64,000 nt of DNA from Bog-473 sp963838835 (GTDB lineage Bacteria > Actinomycetota > Acidimicrobiia > Acidimicrobiales > RAAP-2), in contig CAWITA010000023.1 in NCBI GenBank assembly GCA_963838835.1, positions 186,001 to 250,000 of the forward strand. Direction: 5' to 3'. The position numbers and the translations under genes were made by a program. The notes beneath the pieces were generated by a model, which was given only the letters and a program-made list of their open reading frames with translations, did no database searches and was not told the DNA's origin. Below, piece by piece: positions 62,757 through 64,000 of this stretch; the first letter of the stretch is position 1, and each line of letters opens with the position of its first letter.

Positions 62757-63032
62757 TTACACCTCCACGCTGATTTCGATCCGGGGTGGTCCGCTCACGC
62801 CCGCTCTAGCCATTGCGTCCTTCAGATCGGGATCGTCGGCGAAGGCGTGAGCTTCCTCCACGGAGGAGAACCAGTGCAGCCCTGTAATCTCGTTCGGATC
62901 GTCGGCATTCCGAAAGACGGTGGCGTCTCTGACCCCGTGCTTGTCACGTATCGGTTGCGCCTTGTCATATTCGATCCGCCAAGCGTCAAAATCCTTCACA
63001 GGATGCTCTACTACCATCAATACCCTTGCCAT
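62757..63032 (-). CDS. Dimeric alpha/beta-barrel (ABM/YciI-like) protein
   Basis: 91 aa. MARVLMVVEHPVKDFDAWRI, DATVFRNADDPNEITGLHWF and VEEAHAFADDPDLKDAMARA form the ferredoxin-like dimeric barrel of ABM-type small enzymes or stress proteins. The C-terminus ends in a strand (PRIEISVEV). No catalytic residue can be assigned. Confidence 0.82.
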   Translation of the reverse strand: MARVLMVVEHPVKDFDAWRIEYDKAQPIRDKHGVRDATVFRNADDPNEITGLHWFSSVEEAHAFADDPDLKDAMARAGVSGPPRIEISVEV

Positions 63033-63177
63033 CTGATGCTCCTCAATGTGGTGTCTAATCAGTCGAGGTCTTCGCCTCCAAGGGTACTCCTCAGGATTAG
63101 CAGCGTGATGAGATAAGTGCTCTGGACCAGCGTCAATCTATTAAGCCGCCGAAGCGATGGATAGCTGCTGATAGGGG

Positions 63178-63437
63178 GACATCGCCGCGGCCGGCGCGCA
63201 CGGTTCGCTGCTGGGTCTGCTCCATCGGCAAAGCGGGCCGGGCCTGGGATCGTCCACCCCCCACATGTTCCGGGCCGCGTTCTGATGGCGGCACTCGACG
63301 CAGGGTGCGCCCTTTGTGACCCCAGATCGCCGCCCGCCGCGCCGATCCGAGGACGACCACGATCTATGACCGCCAACGGGGAGAACTTCGACCGCCATGC
63401 CGCCAACGTTTTCGTGGCGTTCGTGACCGGCGGCTGG
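63178..63437 (+). pseudogene. Tyrosine recombinase C-terminal remnant (decayed)
   Basis: DNA similar to the integrase tail at 35.6 kb, but broken by several indels. CTCCATCGGCAAAGCGGGCC and CGTCCACCCCCCACATGTTC correspond to RSIGKRAGLG and VHPHML. A stop follows the AAF equivalent, the catalytic His segment is garbled, and the end (GENFDRHAANVFVAFVTGG) resumes in another frame. The stop codon is changed to TGG. No intact gene lies between 63033 and 63706. Confidence 0.7.
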
Positions 63438-63706
63438 AAGGCTCCGATAGGACCCGAAGTCGATACACCGCCCTTGGGCTATCGCTACAGGCCCCTCACA
63501 AGGCCCCCCGCACCAGTTCCGCCGCCCCTGCCCTCGTTTCCCAGGTGGAGTCGCCGGACCCGGCGCGCCGCGGCTCCGGTGTCGTGTCGCTCCGGGGGTC
63601 GCTCTCTCCCACTGCAAGGGGCGCCACCGACCGGGCGGCGCCACATGCCCTCTCTCGGACCATCATGCGAGAAGCCTTCTTGACCAGGCAATATTTCTTC
63701 CGCACG

Positions 63707-64000
63707 TCACTGGAGGTTGTACTCGTCGTGACGGCGCCACCAGAAGTCGGTCTCATTGCGACCGAGTGGCGCGCGATCGAGCCACTGGTACATGCCCCAG
63801 AGGCCGTCCAGCCCGCGCGCATACGCCGAGTAGGTGTGGTACACGACGCCATCGTCAATCGCGAACGCGCTCACGCCGGGTCCCTCTCGCCTGTACGTCT
63901 CCCAGTCCGTGCCGACGATGCTCGATGCGAACTCGTCGAGTCCGGAGCCCTCTTCGCCGGCCGATTGCCGAAGGTCCATTTCGCGGAAGTTGTACTCGAC
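63707..64000 (-). CDS. DUF899 (thioredoxin-like) family protein, C-terminal part
   Basis: The minus-strand frame runs open to the right edge, so the gene is cut by the window. The visible part GPGVSAFAIDDGVVYHTYSA, YARGLDGLWGMYQWLDRAPL and RNETDFWWRRHDEYNLQ is the conserved C-terminus of DUF899, a thioredoxin-fold family of uncharacterised proteins. The typical HTYSxYARGxD motif is intact. Confidence 0.85.
   Translation of the reverse strand, partial: VEYNFREMDLRQSAGEEGSGLDEFASSIVGTDWETYRREGPGVSAFAIDDGVVYHTYSAYARGLDGLWGMYQWLDRAPLGRNETDFWWRRHDEYNLQ

Overview
This 64 kb window is high-GC actinobacterial DNA. The conserved order lysA - hom - thrC - rho - rpmE - prfA - prmC - sua5-like - wecA - atpI/atpZ - atpBEFHAGDC - murA matches the lysA-to-murA block known from Mycobacterium (Rv1293 to Rv1315). 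Protein style (thiolase-like and TauD proteins, TIGR03086, a characteristic tyrosine-recombinase tail, alternative GTG/TTG starts) suggests a deep-branching actinobacterium such as an acidimicrobium. That placement is inference.

Region 1 (1-14.3 kb) is core and mostly on the minus strand: an enoyl-CoA hydratase N-terminus, meaB, murA (active-site Cys replaced by Asp), the complete F1Fo ATP synthase operon, wecA-type glycosyltransferase, glyA and rpiB. A convergent glpX carries a single-base frameshift. Region 2 (14.4-18.9 kb) is a plus-strand catabolic set: a thiolase-like protein, then an amidohydrolase and a TauD dioxygenase behind a perfect palindromic operator. Two 91-bp direct repeats follow. 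Region 3 (19.1-30.8 kb) returns to the core: a degenerate YrdC/Sua5 protein, prmC (frameshifted), prfA, rpmE, rho, thrC, hom and lysA, plus an FtsX-type permease with no ATPase beside it. thrB is absent from its usual place.

Region 4 (30.9-53.4 kb) starts at a tRNA-Arg(CCG) gene followed by three tandem copies of its own 3' end. It finishes near 53.35 kb at a broken copy of the same tRNA, so it looks like a tRNA-anchored island or a series of insertions. Contents: two ABC exporters, SRPBCC and YjbR-type proteins, an integrase tail, a group II intron RT scrap, two methyltransferases, an aldo/keto reductase, a GntR (YtrA)-controlled ABC operon, a five-gene glycan cluster (GT4, helical-barrel-like protein, GH130, small basic protein, GT4), an IS110 element with a structured leader, and an AbrB/PIN toxin-antitoxin pair whose toxin is hidden by a frameshift. 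Region 5 (53.5-64 kb) is more accessory DNA: a Tat-exported bicovalent FAD oxidase, DUF1707, HAD, a cation/proton antiporter - DegV - paired DUF190 (PII-like) cluster, a DHFR-like protein, a small HTH-like regulator with a clear promoter/operator, NUDIX, an alpha/beta hydrolase, a second integrase tail and a DUF899 fragment.

About fifteen single-base frameshifts interrupt otherwise well-conserved genes, both core and accessory. Most are probably assembly indels, so frameshifted genes are given with their full reconstructed extents. At least three accessory genes appear to be transcribed leaderless, with a -10 box placed 6-8 nt before the start codon.
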